A stretch of DNA of 64,000 nucleotides from Dryas octopetala (taxonomy: Eukaryota; Streptophyta; Magnoliopsida; Rosales; Rosaceae): the NCBI GenBank assembly GCA_963921425.1, contig OY992833.1:1490501-1554500 (forward strand), in the 5' to 3' direction. Positions 1-12,576 of this stretch are shown here, one piece after another. Under the pieces are notes generated by a model. It was not told the DNA's origin. It saw nothing but the letters and a program-made list of their open reading frames with translations, and ran no database searches. The position numbers were made by a program, and so were the translations under genes. Position 1 is the stretch's first letter; each line of letters begins with the position of its first letter.

Positions 1-262
1 GAGGTGGTCGAGTAAGGGAAGGGAGGGATGGAGGGAGGGGGAGGGCTGGGTGTGTTTTTTTTTGTCTGAGTTGATGGGGTGTGTTAGGGTGAGAAATTTT
101 GTGAAATGAATAAAATAGGGGTATTAGGGTAATTGGAGGGGTGTGTTAAAGATAAATTTTAAATTTTAGAAGAGGGTAAAAGATGTGCAGGAGAAAAAAG
201 TGTGCAAAAAGAAAACAAAGAGTATGCAAATAGCAGCACTCTAACTTAAAAAGGTAGCTAAA
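1..262. other. No gene seen
   Basis: G/T-rich start of the window followed by AT-rich sequence. No reading frame or repeat end can be supported here. It is the left flank of the solo-LTR-like element, and its last five bases (CTAAA) are duplicated on the other side of that element. Confidence 0.5.
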
Positions 263-3200
263 TGTCACACCCCAAAATGGGGTCTAGCACTTTGGACATG
301 TGGCAGGGCCACATTGGTCTTCAACTTCGAGATACTCTCACTAAACCTTAAGTAAGAATAGGCCAAAATCGAAGATCAATGTAAGGTTTAAAATTAAAAA
401 CAAACTAACTCCAAAACAGTGGATAATTTTATTTATTTTCACAATAAATAATCAGAGTGTATTGAAATGGACGCTTTGTAAAATGGTGAGTTTTTAGTTA
501 TTAACTTTTTTAGATAAATCAATTTGCAAGTATAAAGACAGACCCTTTGTTTTAAAATCAATAAACAAAACATCAAATAAAAAATTGAAATCCATTTGAA
601 AGTAAAAACTTTATTTTAAATCCTAATTTTGGTGTAAACAAATCAATATATAGAAGTATTAAATAATAGGTAAGTAATTGAGTCATACTACTCCTTCAAT
701 AATCAATTCCACAGATTTCTTAACTAAAATATAAAAAGATAAATAGAAAAAGAATAGTAACAAACTCATCCATAATGAGATCATTTTCATCATCACTTGA
801 GTACTCAGATTGGGTGGTGTTGGTAAGCTATTCCTTGGTGAATTCTTTCTACTTTCAAACCTCCATCCCTCGTTATCCGAAATGTCTATGGAGCTAACCA
901 TTCTTTTGTCCTAGAGGTTTTCTGTAACTTAACAAACTGTATAGGAGTGAGCATCACCAAAACAGCTGATCACACACTCAATTAGTCCAATAAAACTCAA
1001 TCAATTCAATACAATCAATTCAATAACAAGTAGGGTATATCATTGTCTTATACCCATGCTGAAATGGCCTAGGCTCAAACATGTTCCTATTTAAAACATT
1101 CTTTCTTCAAATTAAAAGCATAACTAATTTTTAAAGATCAAAGCCACAATTATACCACATTAGTATAATCAATTTCAATGCTCAAAAACAAAATTACACA
1201 TATATCAAGTCATGGCTATAATTCATATATGATTCCATGTTTTCGCGGGTTGGGTATGTTTAAACCATCATGCATCCATTTTTAATATATCCAACATTAT
1301 TAATTTCATGAAATGCAAATGCATGTTTAATTAAATAACAATGCAAGCGTATCTTTTTCTCCAAGACATTGCAAACCTATCAAAGTTTATAAATAGTGGA
1401 CTTATCGCCTAATTTGTAAAGTTAATTACCTCTATCCCTCATACCTTACTAAAAAGTAAGATCTAGATAGTGAGATATCCTTTCATTGAAGTAAATAAAA
1501 ACCATCTACTTCCCCTCTAACATATTCTTAATTTTCATAACCAACTCTAGACGACACTTGTATGCATATCATTTAAGGAATTGAACCCAAGGATAGAGTA
1601 AGAACTGTACCCGTTCATCTCTAATTAGGAAGTCCAAACACGTACTTAAACCACATTAGTGTAAACATTCTTGATTCAATAAATATGAATGCTAATGTAT
1701 ACCTTGGGCAGTCCTCATGAAAGGCATAGCTGCCCTCAATGCTTCACATGTATATATGATACTATATAATCATGTAATGACAATTCAATTATATAATTAA
1801 TTCATTCCTTTCACTAGTCATATAACATGCTTTATAACACAACTAAATATAAGGCAAAAGAGCAATTAAATACACAACCAAGTCCAAGTTTAAACTTGGA
1901 TCCGAAACCAACAAATAAGGCCAAATTAACACACATTTTCCTATTAGTTTCAAGCCTCTTTTACACCTTTAAACTAGTTCTTAAACCTTAGAACTTTTAA
2001 GTTTTACAACAAGGTAGAAATCAGTTCCTAATAATTTTCGGGTACCACCAATTATGTAGGCTCTATTAGTTTAGGTCTAGGTGATCCAGTACCCTTTTAA
2101 TGCAACAATAAAATAGCATGTAATTGATTACTTTCCAAAATAAACCAACCTAAGTTCATTAGAACCTTAAATCCTAGGTTTGTTTCTTTAAATTAAACTA
2201 ATCATGCAGCCCTAGTGATTCAATTCTCAAGTAAATTTCAATAAGTCCACTTGTTTAATCCTAGAACAAATAGGTTAGTTTTTTCCACCTTAATCAGGCA
2301 AATTGAAGTCATCAACATGCATCCTAAATTCAATTTATTCTTGGTTTTAAAAGCAACTCAATTAACTAATATACCATTAACCAATAAATCACACTTCCCT
2401 TTAAAAGTTAATTACCTAATTCAAATCAAGCATGACAGCCAAGGAACAAGTTAAAACATCTAAGACAATCAAAACATCCATTTAATCCGAGACAAGTATT
2501 TAAGGAAACAAGCACTTTCAACAATATAACTAGAAATTAAATCATATTGAAACATAGAATTTAGAAAGGACTAGCTCCCCCTACCTCAATTGAAGCTTCT
2601 TGTCCTTGTGGTAATCCACCAAACTGAAAAATCAATCCCCAAACACAAAGGGAATCAGATTTCATATTCTCAAACTCAATAAGGGCTTTCTAGTGTTTTG
2701 ATATCGTACGTATTGGCTAAGTTAAGTGGCATCCGAGACCTATAACTTATAAACAACCATCCTATAACCTCAAACAAGTTTTAAATCATGTATGCAAACA
2801 TAATTAAAAGCTTAAAAATCAACACATAGGCCATGACATAAAAGAGGTATGCTGCAACCTAGTTTTTGTTGAAAAACATGGGGTTTTGACAACCCAAATT
2901 CCATTCCAGAAGTAAATGAACTCCCTCATGCTCATAGATCAATCCCATGGATGATTTGTGACTTGTGTGAACCAACAATTTAGGACAAAAAGCCTTAATA
3001 TAAAAAATGGCAGTTTTGAGGTATATTTGTTTCTTTAAAAATGTAAATAGGCAGCACCTGCTTATTGAATTTTATAAAATCACACAAAACTAATTTGAAT
3101 AATATTTTTCATAGGCAATCAGAAAACATACTAACACTCATGCATAAAAATTTTCAAAGCGCGCAATTGGAGTTGTGTAAGTATGGTTTTTGAAAGCCCA

Positions 3201-4728
3201 AAGTTCATATCAGAAAGTTGATTTTGCTACATAACCACTCTTCATGTGGTAAAAATGTCCTTTTTTGGTTCAATGCACCAAATCAAGTAAAACCAATTGG
3301 TACAAGTCCCCAATCAGTCCTATGATTTACTGTGACAATTTCGAGCATGCAAACCTCAAGAATTTTCTTTGAAAAAGCTGCAGAAAATAGGCAGATTTTT
3401 GGGGCAACTTTAAAAATGCATAACTCACTCAATATAAATGAGATTTGCATGATTCTTAGCTTGAATGAAATGTGTACATGTCTAGTTTTATGTACAAAAA
3501 CAAATTTTCAAGATTTTATCCCGATTGGTACATAATCCAATTTTTATCATGCAAGGTCAGAAAATGCAAAAATAGCCAAACAAGATTAGGTTGTGAGACT
3601 CTTAGATTTTTCTTTGGATGCACTTAACCCTAACCATTCAACAAGGTTAAAAGGTATTGAAAATCAGACCTAAAGGGTAGGATGAGAGTTCTTACCAATT
3701 CTTGCTGAGTTTTTCAAAGAGCAATGCAGGCTGCAAAACTCTCTTCTTCTTCTCGGGTTGGCCTCCCTCTTTTATAAAAGGGTTCTTGTATTTGTTGGAG
3801 GGAAAATTGAAGAGACACTTCCTTTCTTGAGTGGGAAAGGTTTATGACAAGGCTCTTGGGCTGTTTGTTAGGACTTTTGGTTTGCTAAGAGGCTTCTAAT
3901 AGGCTAGCCAATCCCTTAGGGCCTTTTTAATTGAGTATTTAGTCTAAGGCTCTAGACTAAACAACCCAACAACCAATCAAAGGCTTTTATTTAACCCAAG
4001 TCAATTAATTAAAACCATCATCACTTTTTTATTTGGTTTTCCTTTCCTCTTAGCCGAAAACACACTCTGGTCCAGCCCTAGTTATGACCTCCATGCCATG
4101 CAATAGCCATAATTTTTATCTCTTGGGTCTAGATTAGTCAAAGAAAATATGGTTTCAAGGTCAACTTTGCAACCCTTGATATTTCTAGTTGTCAAATCCT
4201 ATCTCTAAACAAATATATGTCACAAACACATATTTGTACAAGCAAGAGTGTGGGTGTGTGATCCGAAAGGATCACTTGAGTGTCCAAACAATTAATATGT
4301 TATTCACATTAAGTGCATTAAAACAATTTTTGGATGAAGTATAAACATACAAGCTCTTGGCATTCCTTTGAAATTCGAAATCACCAATTGAATAGACAAA
4401 GATCATGTTTATAATCCAATTATCCAAGTATAAGTACGTAATTAGGTCAAAGTGTTGTGCATAAGTGGTCATTTAGTCCTTTTAGGCAAGTATAAGTGTG
4501 CATATGCCTTAAACTCGAAATCACCATAAACGTACAAGTGAAAATAAATATGGTTTAAGCAAGTGACATAATTTTAAATAGAGCATTTAGATAAATATAA
4601 ATTCATAAACTTGTCTGTGTGGAATAAATCCACATTTGGGTTCAAAAGAAGTAACAATTAGTTCTAACTAATTTAAATTAGCCTAGTAACACCCTTAACC
4701 TAAAATCAATAAAATTTGGGGTGTTACA
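263..4728. mobile_element. Solo-LTR-like element of 4.47 kb
   Basis: The stretch begins TGTCACACCCCAAA and ends TTTGGGGTGTTACA, so it has the TG...CA ends and short imperfect inverted termini of a plant LTR. The five bases before it (258-262) and after it (4729-4733) are both CTAAA, a perfect 5-bp target-site duplication. I found no second internal copy of either end and no gag or pol coding sequence, only AT-rich DNA. A solo LTR left by LTR-LTR recombination fits best, and the length is in the range known for LARD-type large LTRs. Fragments of the same family occur at 34434-34951 (3' end) and near 51070-51125 (5' end, reverse orientation). The family name and orientation of transcription are not known to me. 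Confidence 0.75.
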
Positions 4729-6654
4729 CTAAATCCCAAGCAAAAAAAAAAAAAAAAAAAAAAGGTTCGTTGATTTTAGATACAAAATTTTAATTTTTTT
4801 TTATTTTATCTACTAAAACATTTATGTCATTTCACTTTAGATACTAAATTTTGAGTTTAGCTACTAACATTAAAAAACATGGTTCTAGCAAGCGCTCGAC
4901 ACTGTTCACTGAGCGCTAAGCACTCGGGAGACATTTTTTTTTTTTACAAACTCAACTGTGACTGTTGGACAGTCACAACTTTTTTATTGATTTGTTGTTT
5001 TTTCAGTGTTTGTAAGGCTCAAACTTTAATGTTTAGTCTATAGGATGTAGGACTTCATCCCCCAAGGCTAAATCAAAAGCATTAAACCCTTATAAACCTT
5101 AAACTTTTATAAATTTGAAACAGTCACAGAAGTAAACAAAACAAAAAACTAACGGAAAACCACCGAGCGCTCGGTGTCAAAAAATTTACCTTTCTTACAG
5201 ATTTGTGACATAATCCAAAATATCTTGTTCTAAGTTAGTATCTAAATTAAAAAAAAAAAAAAATTAGTAACTTGCTACTCGGTGTCAAAAAATTAACCTT
5301 TCATACATATTTGACCTAATCCAAAATATATTGCTCTAAGTTAGTACTTAAACTAAAAAAATTAGGGTTCGTTTGGTAATGTTTTACAAAACGGTTTTTC
5401 ATTTCACAAATTAAAAAAATGACAAAAATGCGTTTGGTTGCCATATATATTGAGAAAACAGTTTTTGAAAAACACAAAATAGAATTTTTAGTTTACGGTT
5501 TAAATTTAGAAAACGACTAAATGATGTTTTCAGTGAATTTAAAAATCATAGAGAACACGGATACAAATAAAAAAAAAATTTACAACTGAAAAAAAAATGA
5601 AAAAATGAAAAAACATGTAATTTGCACCTCCTCCCCACCTAGCTAGACCCATCTCCGGCGGCAGCCCTATCCCTCGCCGCTGCCCACCTCACCCATCTCT
5701 CTTCATCTCTCCTCTATTCCTCTATTTCTTTCTCTCTCTCTCTACCCATCTCTCAAAATATATACTTTGTAATCCCTCTATAGTTTCTAATTCTCGCTTC
5801 AATAAACAGATCAAGACTCTCCGTAACATCCATGACAAGAACCTCACGAGCCTTAACAACTCTTACATAGAGAAAATACATCCTTTCGATCAACGATTCA
5901 TAGGTGCTTACAGTCTTGTCTTCATTAATAATACGGCCACCAACATATTTTGAGAATGCAAAATTTAATTTGTCATTTTCATTTTACAATACAAATTTTA
6001 GAAAATTGTTCTGTAAAATTATTCTATTTATATAATTGTTTTGCTGCTTTACTGAAAAACTATTGATATTTGATATTTAATTCTAATTTTTTAAAAACAA
6101 AAAAGTAGGTAAATCTCTTCTACAGTTTAGTAAGAGATTATTTTTCCTAATTTCTCGTCGGTTAAAAAGAAATTTGGAGTATAAATAGAATAGAGAAGAA
6201 GCTCAAGCTAGCCGTCAGACTGTCAAACCCTAATATAGAAACTCTAATATAAAGCAAGCAGAGCTGTGAGTGAGTACTGAGTAGAGCAGCATATTGCGAT
6301 TGTAAAGGTGTCGTGGAGTGTTGTCGTAAATGGGAAGGAAGCAGAAGCAGAAGCTGAAGACCCATTCCCCAATGGCAAGCCTCGAGGCTGCAAAGGGCCA
6401 CTCTAAGGCCGCTGCCATACTCATCTGCGAAGCCGCGCGCCTTAAGGATCCTTGAAACCTCTACCATGTACAAGATGGTCCGGAGCCCCGACGGTGAGGT
6501 CTTCGTAAGTATGTATCTCTCTCTCTCGCACTCACACTCACACTCGATATGAATGAATGAAGTTTGTTTTTTGTTTGCTTCGGTTGGCATAACATATGAA
6601 TGATCCAAGATGACTTTTTTTCAATGCCCCGATTTGCAGAACATGATCAATGGC

Positions 6655-6681
6655 TATATATATATATATATATATATATAT
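6655..6681. repeat. (TA)n microsatellite
   Basis: About 13 uninterrupted TA units. Confidence 0.95.
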
Positions 6682-6958
6682 GTTTTGGTTCTGTATGGCT
6701 TGGCTACCGAAGCCAACCATTGCTGTTTTTATTATACATAATTTACGCAGCATTTGAATGTAACCACTCATACAATGAGCACAACCAAGTTTACAATTTT
6801 AATAGTGTTACAAGTGATGTCCAATATTATAACGTGCAAGAAATCATATAAACTAGAAGTCTAGGACTGGTAATGACACGAAACTATCCAACTTATATGC
6901 TTAGGATTTTAGCATTTCAATTTCAACTTTAATTATTATATGATCGATCATATCCTAA

Positions 6959-6959
<1 letters not shown>

Positions 6960-7004
<45 letters not shown>
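6960..7004. repeat. (CA)n microsatellite
   Basis: About 22 uninterrupted CA units. Confidence 0.95.
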
Positions 7005-7005
<1 letters not shown>

Positions 7006-9990
7006 ATGTTATTAATTAATTACATCTCTCTCACTTTGTTACTGTGTAGCTACCTCTAGTAATTGGCAGGATGAGGAAGCTTGCACTGGGCAGGAAGCTG
7101 CATATATTGCAAGGGTTGGGTCAATCCCTAGAGATGGCAACAGATTGGAGTTCTTGTAAGAGCAAAGGCAGCCCAAGTCGGCTTGCGATAGAGCAGAGCA
7201 GCATGTCGCCCAAGGCCGAGCAGGGTTTGGATTAGTCACGGCTGGTTCGCTCATCAAACCATACACAGAGTCATTGATTTCTCTCTTAGTTCTTCCGTGT
7301 TCTGGATCTTGTGAGCTCCAGTTGGGGGTTTTATATGGGATGAATTGAAGGATGTTATGATTAAAATTTCTTTTTTTCCTCCCATTCACTATCTTGTGGT
7401 ACATTCTTGAGTTACTGTCACCATGATGAAGGTAATTAATGATGTTTGTGTCTTTTCTATTTTTTCTATGTTATAATAAGTGGAGTATTCTGAAAGTGTG
7501 TTTATGAAAATATGGAAGAGTCATTATCCTCATCGATAAAAAAAAAAAAAATAAATAAGGAAGAGTACGTCATTATAATTTAAGCCTTTAATTTATAAGC
7601 AACATCAAGGACTACATTGGGGGAATGGGAATGATCTTCAGTTTTGTAGGAAGGATCTGTCAGTGTCTATGAATGCTTTTTTGAAGACAAGGAGGGTGGG
7701 GGATATATTCTTGATTCATCCTATGTTATTTGTAATGATTCTTTGTACAGGTGATCATTTACTAAAAGTCTTGTCATTAATATATTGGGTGATAGCTTAG
7801 GTTCAAACTTAGAAGAGTAGCTGAACTGGGCGAACCTTTTTCTGTCTTTGATTTTTAGTTTTGTTTCTTTGTTTTTGTTATATTTGTTCTGTCCTTTTTT
7901 GTTGTTCGTTCTTTGTTTTTTGGCTTGCCTTTTGTATGGGTTGTGTTATAACTTGTATGTATATTCACCTGTTTGTATTTCTCAACATATTTTATAGATA
8001 TGTATATATTTTTTAAAAATTATTTTGAAAATCATATGCATTTGCAGAGAAATATAGTTTGATTAGAAGCTCTGTAATAGTCTTTAGACAACCGACATGC
8101 TTTGGAATATTGACGCAACGTAGGTGACGAATCACAACATACACACAAACCCTAGATTTGTTGATTTCCTAGATTGGAAATACCAAGAACAAAGGGGTCT
8201 ATAACTTGTTGATCCAAAGATTACCAAGTTGATAGAGGGTTTAGAGAAAAGTCTCTATTTTTATTAATGTTCCGAAAAATTGAGATTACAACTGGTAAAA
8301 GATATTTAAATACCATCAAACCCTAAGTAACTCTCGAAAGGACATAAATAGTAAGTTTAACAGCCAAATTAAATACTGAAAACAATAAAAGATAATTAAA
8401 ATGTCCAAAAATTCGGAAAAAAACTTTAATTGCGATTTTGGCCTAACAAACAGCCTTATTTGGCCAAAAAGCGCCTTAGCTATTTGCCTATGACAGTGAT
8501 TTGGATTCGCCTCGTTGTTCTCTTTTCGAAAAGGTATTGTGCGTAAAAATCAGACACTAGGAGCCTAATGGCCAGATTTGTGCCTATCACATTGAAGCCA
8601 ATAATCATGCGCGATGGGTGCTACATCAAATATGGCAGGTTATAGTAAAGTTGAATAATAAAATCACTCCTTTGGCCAAAAAAAAAAAAAGAATAATAAA
8701 ATTATACTCTTGACTGTTTATCTATTATTTCACTCTTTATCGTATGAGAGGTTTGTTTCTCTTGACTTTTCCTTGACTGGAATTCTGTGGTCATGCCTAA
8801 GTTTGTTTAGGTAGCAATGTATTGGTAGTAGGAATCAGAGATGTACCACTGGAAATGTTATATATTGTTCAAATCATTTATAGTTATGTCATGCATATAT
8901 TTTAGTTATGTTAGTAGAATCTGTCATATTCATTTTATAGCCAAGAGTTTGAGAAAGTTTGAGAGTGTCCAACTCCCCCTCCCTCTCCACCTTCCTTCAT
9001 ACGCACAACGTAGTCTATCTAGTGAATTTACAGGTTTATAGGGAAGAGAGAGAAATGAGGGGAAGTCGCGAGCGGTGGAAGGGGCCTCTGGCGGTGGGGC
9101 AGGGTTCAGGTGGGGGAAGGGAGGGGTGGGGAAGAGGAAGGAAGTGGAGAGTCTACGCCAATGATTACAAAGTTTGGTAACCAATTTCTTCCAACTTTCA
9201 TTGCACTTCATATTTTTCCCAAGGTCCCAATATACTTCTATATTTTGCTTACGAAACCTGAGAATTGCCATTAACAAGATTCCAACTTCTGCGGAAGACA
9301 TACACCTCGTCCTTTGAGCTTACATCAACAATATATCATCTTTTTGATCAAATTGTGGAATGGGTCACTTATTCTAAGAGAAACTGTATTCTCTCTTAAA
9401 TCTCTCCACTGATATGAAGGAAATGAGAACTTACAAATGTTGTCCATGGACAACAATTTTCCAATTCTTTGCACTTCCTCACAATCTTTATCCGTTCTTT
9501 CTAAACACTGGGTCCCAATAGATACAATGTAAGATCATGAATGTGAGTAAGGCATAAGCTTCGCCAGAACTCAGAATAGGAACATATTATCTACCACTTG
9601 AAAAGGCTTTCAAGCTTGATCAAGACCTGCAATCCAATAATTATTTGTTCTTTTCTCCAGTATGTCTGAGCAGCTGACACAAGTTCATGCTTATCAAGGG
9701 AAGCTGATCCTGCATCATTTCGAGGATAATTTTTATTCAATACTTTTATCCACTTAGCATTAGGGACCAAAAGAAGAATGATGATAGTCGTACTTTCAAA
9801 CTGCCTCCACACTCCCATGTAACTAAAACATAAGTCTCCAATCTCTTTAAGATTTTCATCTTCAGTCCCACTCTCAAGGGTATTCAGATATTCAATTATC
9901 ATAAGAATCTTTTCCTTCCAAGAATTCCAAAAGTAAACTAGTGATCTGATCGAAACTTATCTTTGGATAGCATCTCTTGTGAGTGATTTG

Positions 9991-10354
9991 TGTTGAGAGT
10001 AATGTGGAGCAATGTCCCACATCGGAAAACTAGAGTTTAGCATATGTGCTTATAAGTCTTGGGCCTCTCCACCCATTGCCAATTGGTTTTGGGTTGGATG
10101 CTCTAATTCTATCATGGTATCAGAGCTAGGTTATTCACGTGTAAGGCCCAACGGCCACACGTTCTCCCACGTCACCTAATACAATTTGTTCACGTGTAAG
10201 GCTCAAAATATCGCCACACGTGCGGGGGCGTGTTGAGAGTAATGTGGAGCAATGTCCCACATCGGAAAACTAGAGTTTAGCATATGTGCTTATAAGTTTT
10301 GGGCCTCTCCACCCATTGCCAATTGGTTTTGGGTTGGATGCTCTAATTCTATCA
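9991..10354 (+). mobile_element. TRIM retrotransposon, complete copy 1
   Basis: Two 124-bp direct repeats (9991-10114 and 10231-10354) start TGTTGAGAG and end TCTATCA. By eye they differ at one base (10058 C versus 10298 T). The primer-binding site TGGTATCAGAGC (initiator-Met tRNA type) starts at 10115, directly after the first repeat, and a purine-rich TGCGGGGGCG (10221-10230) precedes the second. The flanks are a perfect 5-bp duplication, ATTTG at 9986-9990 and 10355-10359. At 364 bp with no coding capacity this is a terminal-repeat retrotransposon in miniature. The near-identity of the LTRs points to a recent insertion. Confidence 0.95.
10115..10126 (+). promoter_or_regulatory. TRIM primer-binding site
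   Basis: TGGTATCAGAGC is the standard plant primer-binding site complementary to the 3' end of initiator methionine tRNA. It lies immediately 3' of the left LTR. Confidence 0.9.
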
Positions 10355-11013
10355 ATTTGTAGGGTTACTTATCAGCTGTTCTTCCCATGTTTAATTGTTG
10401 GCTCTTGCAGAAAGATGCGGTTCCAAAATGTTTCTTGTGGATAACAATTCACCTTTAACGGTCCTATGTCTCTGAGAAGCAATCATTTGATCTCTCATGA
10501 GTACCAAGCTATTATCCCACTGAGTATGATCTTAGCTTTCTGTGCAAACAGCATGGTAGAAGCTTTTGTCTTCCTCCCTTCTTGCAAATTCCTCCTTCGC
10601 TTTTGTTTGAAGTTTTTTCACTTATGGGAAAACCTTGATGGGCCAACCCTTTTTTCCAGCCGATGACCAAAGTGATTTGGCAAGCACATGGAATATGGTC
10701 ATCGATCCTTGATTCTTGTCTAAACTTTCCTTTGCTTGCAAGTTCATCAGCTATGGGGAGATCAATGTCATCCAAAAAGTTTCCAATCTCTTCTTCGTAT
10801 TGCTGCTCATTAAATAAAATATAAAATCAGATAGAGAGACTACTTTCAGTTAGATAGAAAGTTTACATAATAATCAGATACAAGTAGAAGATAATTAATT
10901 AATTACATAAAAAATGACAATGAAAATTACAAGAGGAGTTTAAACGAGGACTCATCTGTTTAGATGAAACAACAGCAACAACAACAACAACCTTTCAGTT
11001 AGATAGATGTGTG

Positions 11014-11077
<64 letters not shown>
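11014..11077. repeat. (GA)n microsatellite
   Basis: About 32 GA units with one AA interruption near 11034. It lies between two helicase remnants, where the intervening helicase coding region is missing. Confidence 0.95.
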
Positions 11078-11082
<5 letters not shown>

Positions 11083-11094
11083 CTTCCAATGTTA

Positions 11095-11324
11095 CAGAAT
11101 CAACATTATCTTGATTCTTGAGTGAACAAAACTTCAAGGGAATCAAGTAAGAGAATAACAGAAACCATGTGCATGAAATTATGTTCCAAAATGTCTCTTT
11201 TTTCAATATGGGTACATAAGATACCAATGCAACATCGTAGTGGCAATGCGGTAGAAACAAATATTTCTCTGAAAAATTCAAGAAACTGTCCCACTTTTGT
11301 GTCCTGGTGGTAATGAGAAACATA
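11095..11324 (-). pseudogene. SEN1-like helicase remnant, middle part
   Basis: The minus strand encodes FFREIFVSTALPLR, then GILCTHIEKRDILEHNFMHM and LLLDSLEVLF. These resemble the segment after the first ATP-binding motifs in plant SEN1/MAGATAMA3-type helicases, as recalled from the family. The frame runs into stops at its 3' end near the (GA)n repeat. The copia LTR starting at 11325 cuts it on the right. The order along the minus strand fits the remnants at 15798-16290 (before) and 9590-10805 (after). Confidence 0.55.
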
Positions 11325-12573
11325 TGTTGATTGTAGAGATTTATATGAATGTGTTAATGACCGTAGTCTTGTAGCACTAAGTTCCTAGTCTTGTTATACT
11401 TACCCTTTACTGCCTTGTATTACTTGGGGATTAAGTCAAGCCCTTATCTTTGTACTCTATAAATACCTGATGTAAACCAAATATTTGTTCAATAAGAATC
11501 ATATAATTCACATGGTATCAGACGCTTAGGTCTCTCTTCCTAGGTATTTTCTTTTTCCTTCTCACCCGCAAACCCTTGTTCTTGCTACCCCATCGCCTTC
11601 TTCTCCATCTTCTCTCATGTCGACCTCCGATAATTCCTCCCCCTCTGGTCCCAATGTTGCCACATTCCTTAAACTTATAGACTCCAATTATCTCCTTTGG
11701 TCGACTCAAATGCGACCCTTTCTTATCGGTCATTATTTATGGAAGTACATCGATGGCTCATCTCCGGCTCCTAGCAGGACTCTTCCTCCTGTTCCTCCCT
11801 CTAATGAATTTTTGGTTAATCCGGCCTATACCCCATGGTTTCAAAAAGACTAACTTGTTATGAGTTATCTCACCTCCACTCTCACTGAACCTATTCTTGC
11901 TATGGCCGTTGGTCAGGATTCTTCGAAGGCTGTCTGGGATTGCCTTCAACGCCACTTTTCTCAGCGGTCCATCGCCAATGCTGCCACCACTCGGTTTCAA
12001 CTTCTTGGAATCAAGAAAGGCACCAAGTCTATTATTGAGTACCTTTAGCAAGTTAAAACTCTTGCAGATTCTCTTGCAGCCATTGAGCAGCCCATCTCTG
12101 ATCCTGATCTTGTTACTACTACGCTTCGTGGTCTTGACTCTGCCTATGATATGCTTGTCACTACTATCTTCAACACTGATCCGCTTCCTAGTTTTTCGAA
12201 CCTTCGCTCTTGAATTCTTTCCTTTGAGTCCCATGCTATTCGGCCTTCTTCTTCTCCTGTTGAGGCCTCCTCCCATGCTCTTGTTGTGCAGCAGCAACCT
12301 CGTCCTCCGCCGCCCCTTCATTCCCAATCACAGCAGTTTTTCTCTTCTTCCCGTGGTGGTGGCTATCGTGGCCGTGGTGGCTATCGTGGTGGTGGTCGTT
12401 GGGGCCAAGGCCGTGGGCGTGGTCGAGGTGGTGGTGGTCACTTTCCCTTTGCTGCTTCCTCTTATGGTCCGCCTTCTTTTGCATCGCCCTCTTGGCCAGC
12501 CTCACCGGGTCGTGGTTCATGGTCCTCTACTCCTGGTGTTTTGGGTGCTGCTCCTTCATTGGTGCCCCAACAT
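11325..12573 (+). mobile_element. Truncated Ty1/copia element A: LTR, primer site and gag
   Basis: A probable 188-bp LTR (11325-11512) starts TGTTGATT, has a CTCTATAAATA TATA-type box near 11455-11465, and ends TTCACA. TGGTATCAGA at 11513 is the Met-tRNA primer site. A gag-like frame begins at 11617. The element stops abruptly near 12573, where it meets the truncated LTR of the oppositely oriented copia element B. Protease, integrase, RT and the 3' LTR are gone. The flanking ACATA (11320-11324) resembles ACACA at 15798-15802 on the far side of the pair (4 of 5 bases). Confidence 0.75.
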
Positions 12574-12576
12574 TAA
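11617..12576 (+). pseudogene. Copia gag (broken by three stops)
   Basis: One frame runs from ATG at 11617 to a stop at 12574 but is interrupted by stops at 11851 (TAA), 12046 (TAG) and about 12211 (TGA). Residues such as LKLIDSNYLLWSTQMRPFL, KAVWDCLQRHFSQRS and LRGLDSAYDMLV are the typical N-terminal and UBN2-like gag regions of plant copia elements. The C-terminal part is Gln/Pro- then Gly/Arg-rich (RGGGYRGRGGYRGG), typical of nucleocapsid-proximal gag. Each stop can be explained by one C-to-T change (CAA, CAG or CGA codons), as expected from cytosine methylation and deamination. It cannot make a full-length protein. Confidence 0.8.

Larger units (their letters stand above)
4729..9589. other. 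Gene-poor AT-rich stretch with simple repeats
   Basis: After a poly-A run near 4741-4763 the sequence is AT-rich with scattered homopolymers. A GC-richer patch at about 6320-6490 contains an ATG-led frame of only about 42 codons, and another short frame lies at 7071-7235. Neither matches a family I recognise, and I do not call a gene. 8930-9180 is purine-rich on one strand and gives long shadow frames only. I see no tRNA or complete transposon here. Confidence 0.45.
9590..10805 (-). pseudogene. Helicase (SEN1/TRANK1-like) remnant, C-terminal part
   Basis: Read on the minus strand, 10805-10370 gives a frame beginning near EEEIGNFLDDIDLPIADEL. After a frameshift and stops it continues with WPIKVF, KKLQTKAKEEFARREEDKSF and LMRDQMIASQRH. 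9902-9591 gives a 103-codon frame with FSYMGVWRQFES, WIKVLNKNYPRNDAGS and DKHELVSAAQTYW. From memory of the family these match the region after the UvrD-like part of the very large plant proteins annotated as TPR and ankyrin repeat-containing protein 1-like (TRANK1) helicases. The TRIM at 9991-10354 splits it. Frameshifts and in-frame stops show it is not functional. It is the last of four collinear remnants, the others being at 21508-21960, 15798-16290 and 11095-11324. Confidence 0.6.

Noticed and set aside
6162..6608. A 148-codon minus-strand frame and a short plus-strand ATG frame (6330-6458) in a GC-richer patch
   Set aside because: Neither shows a recognisable domain. The minus frame is low-complexity (CECECERER-type from a CT repeat) and the plus frame is only about 42 codons.
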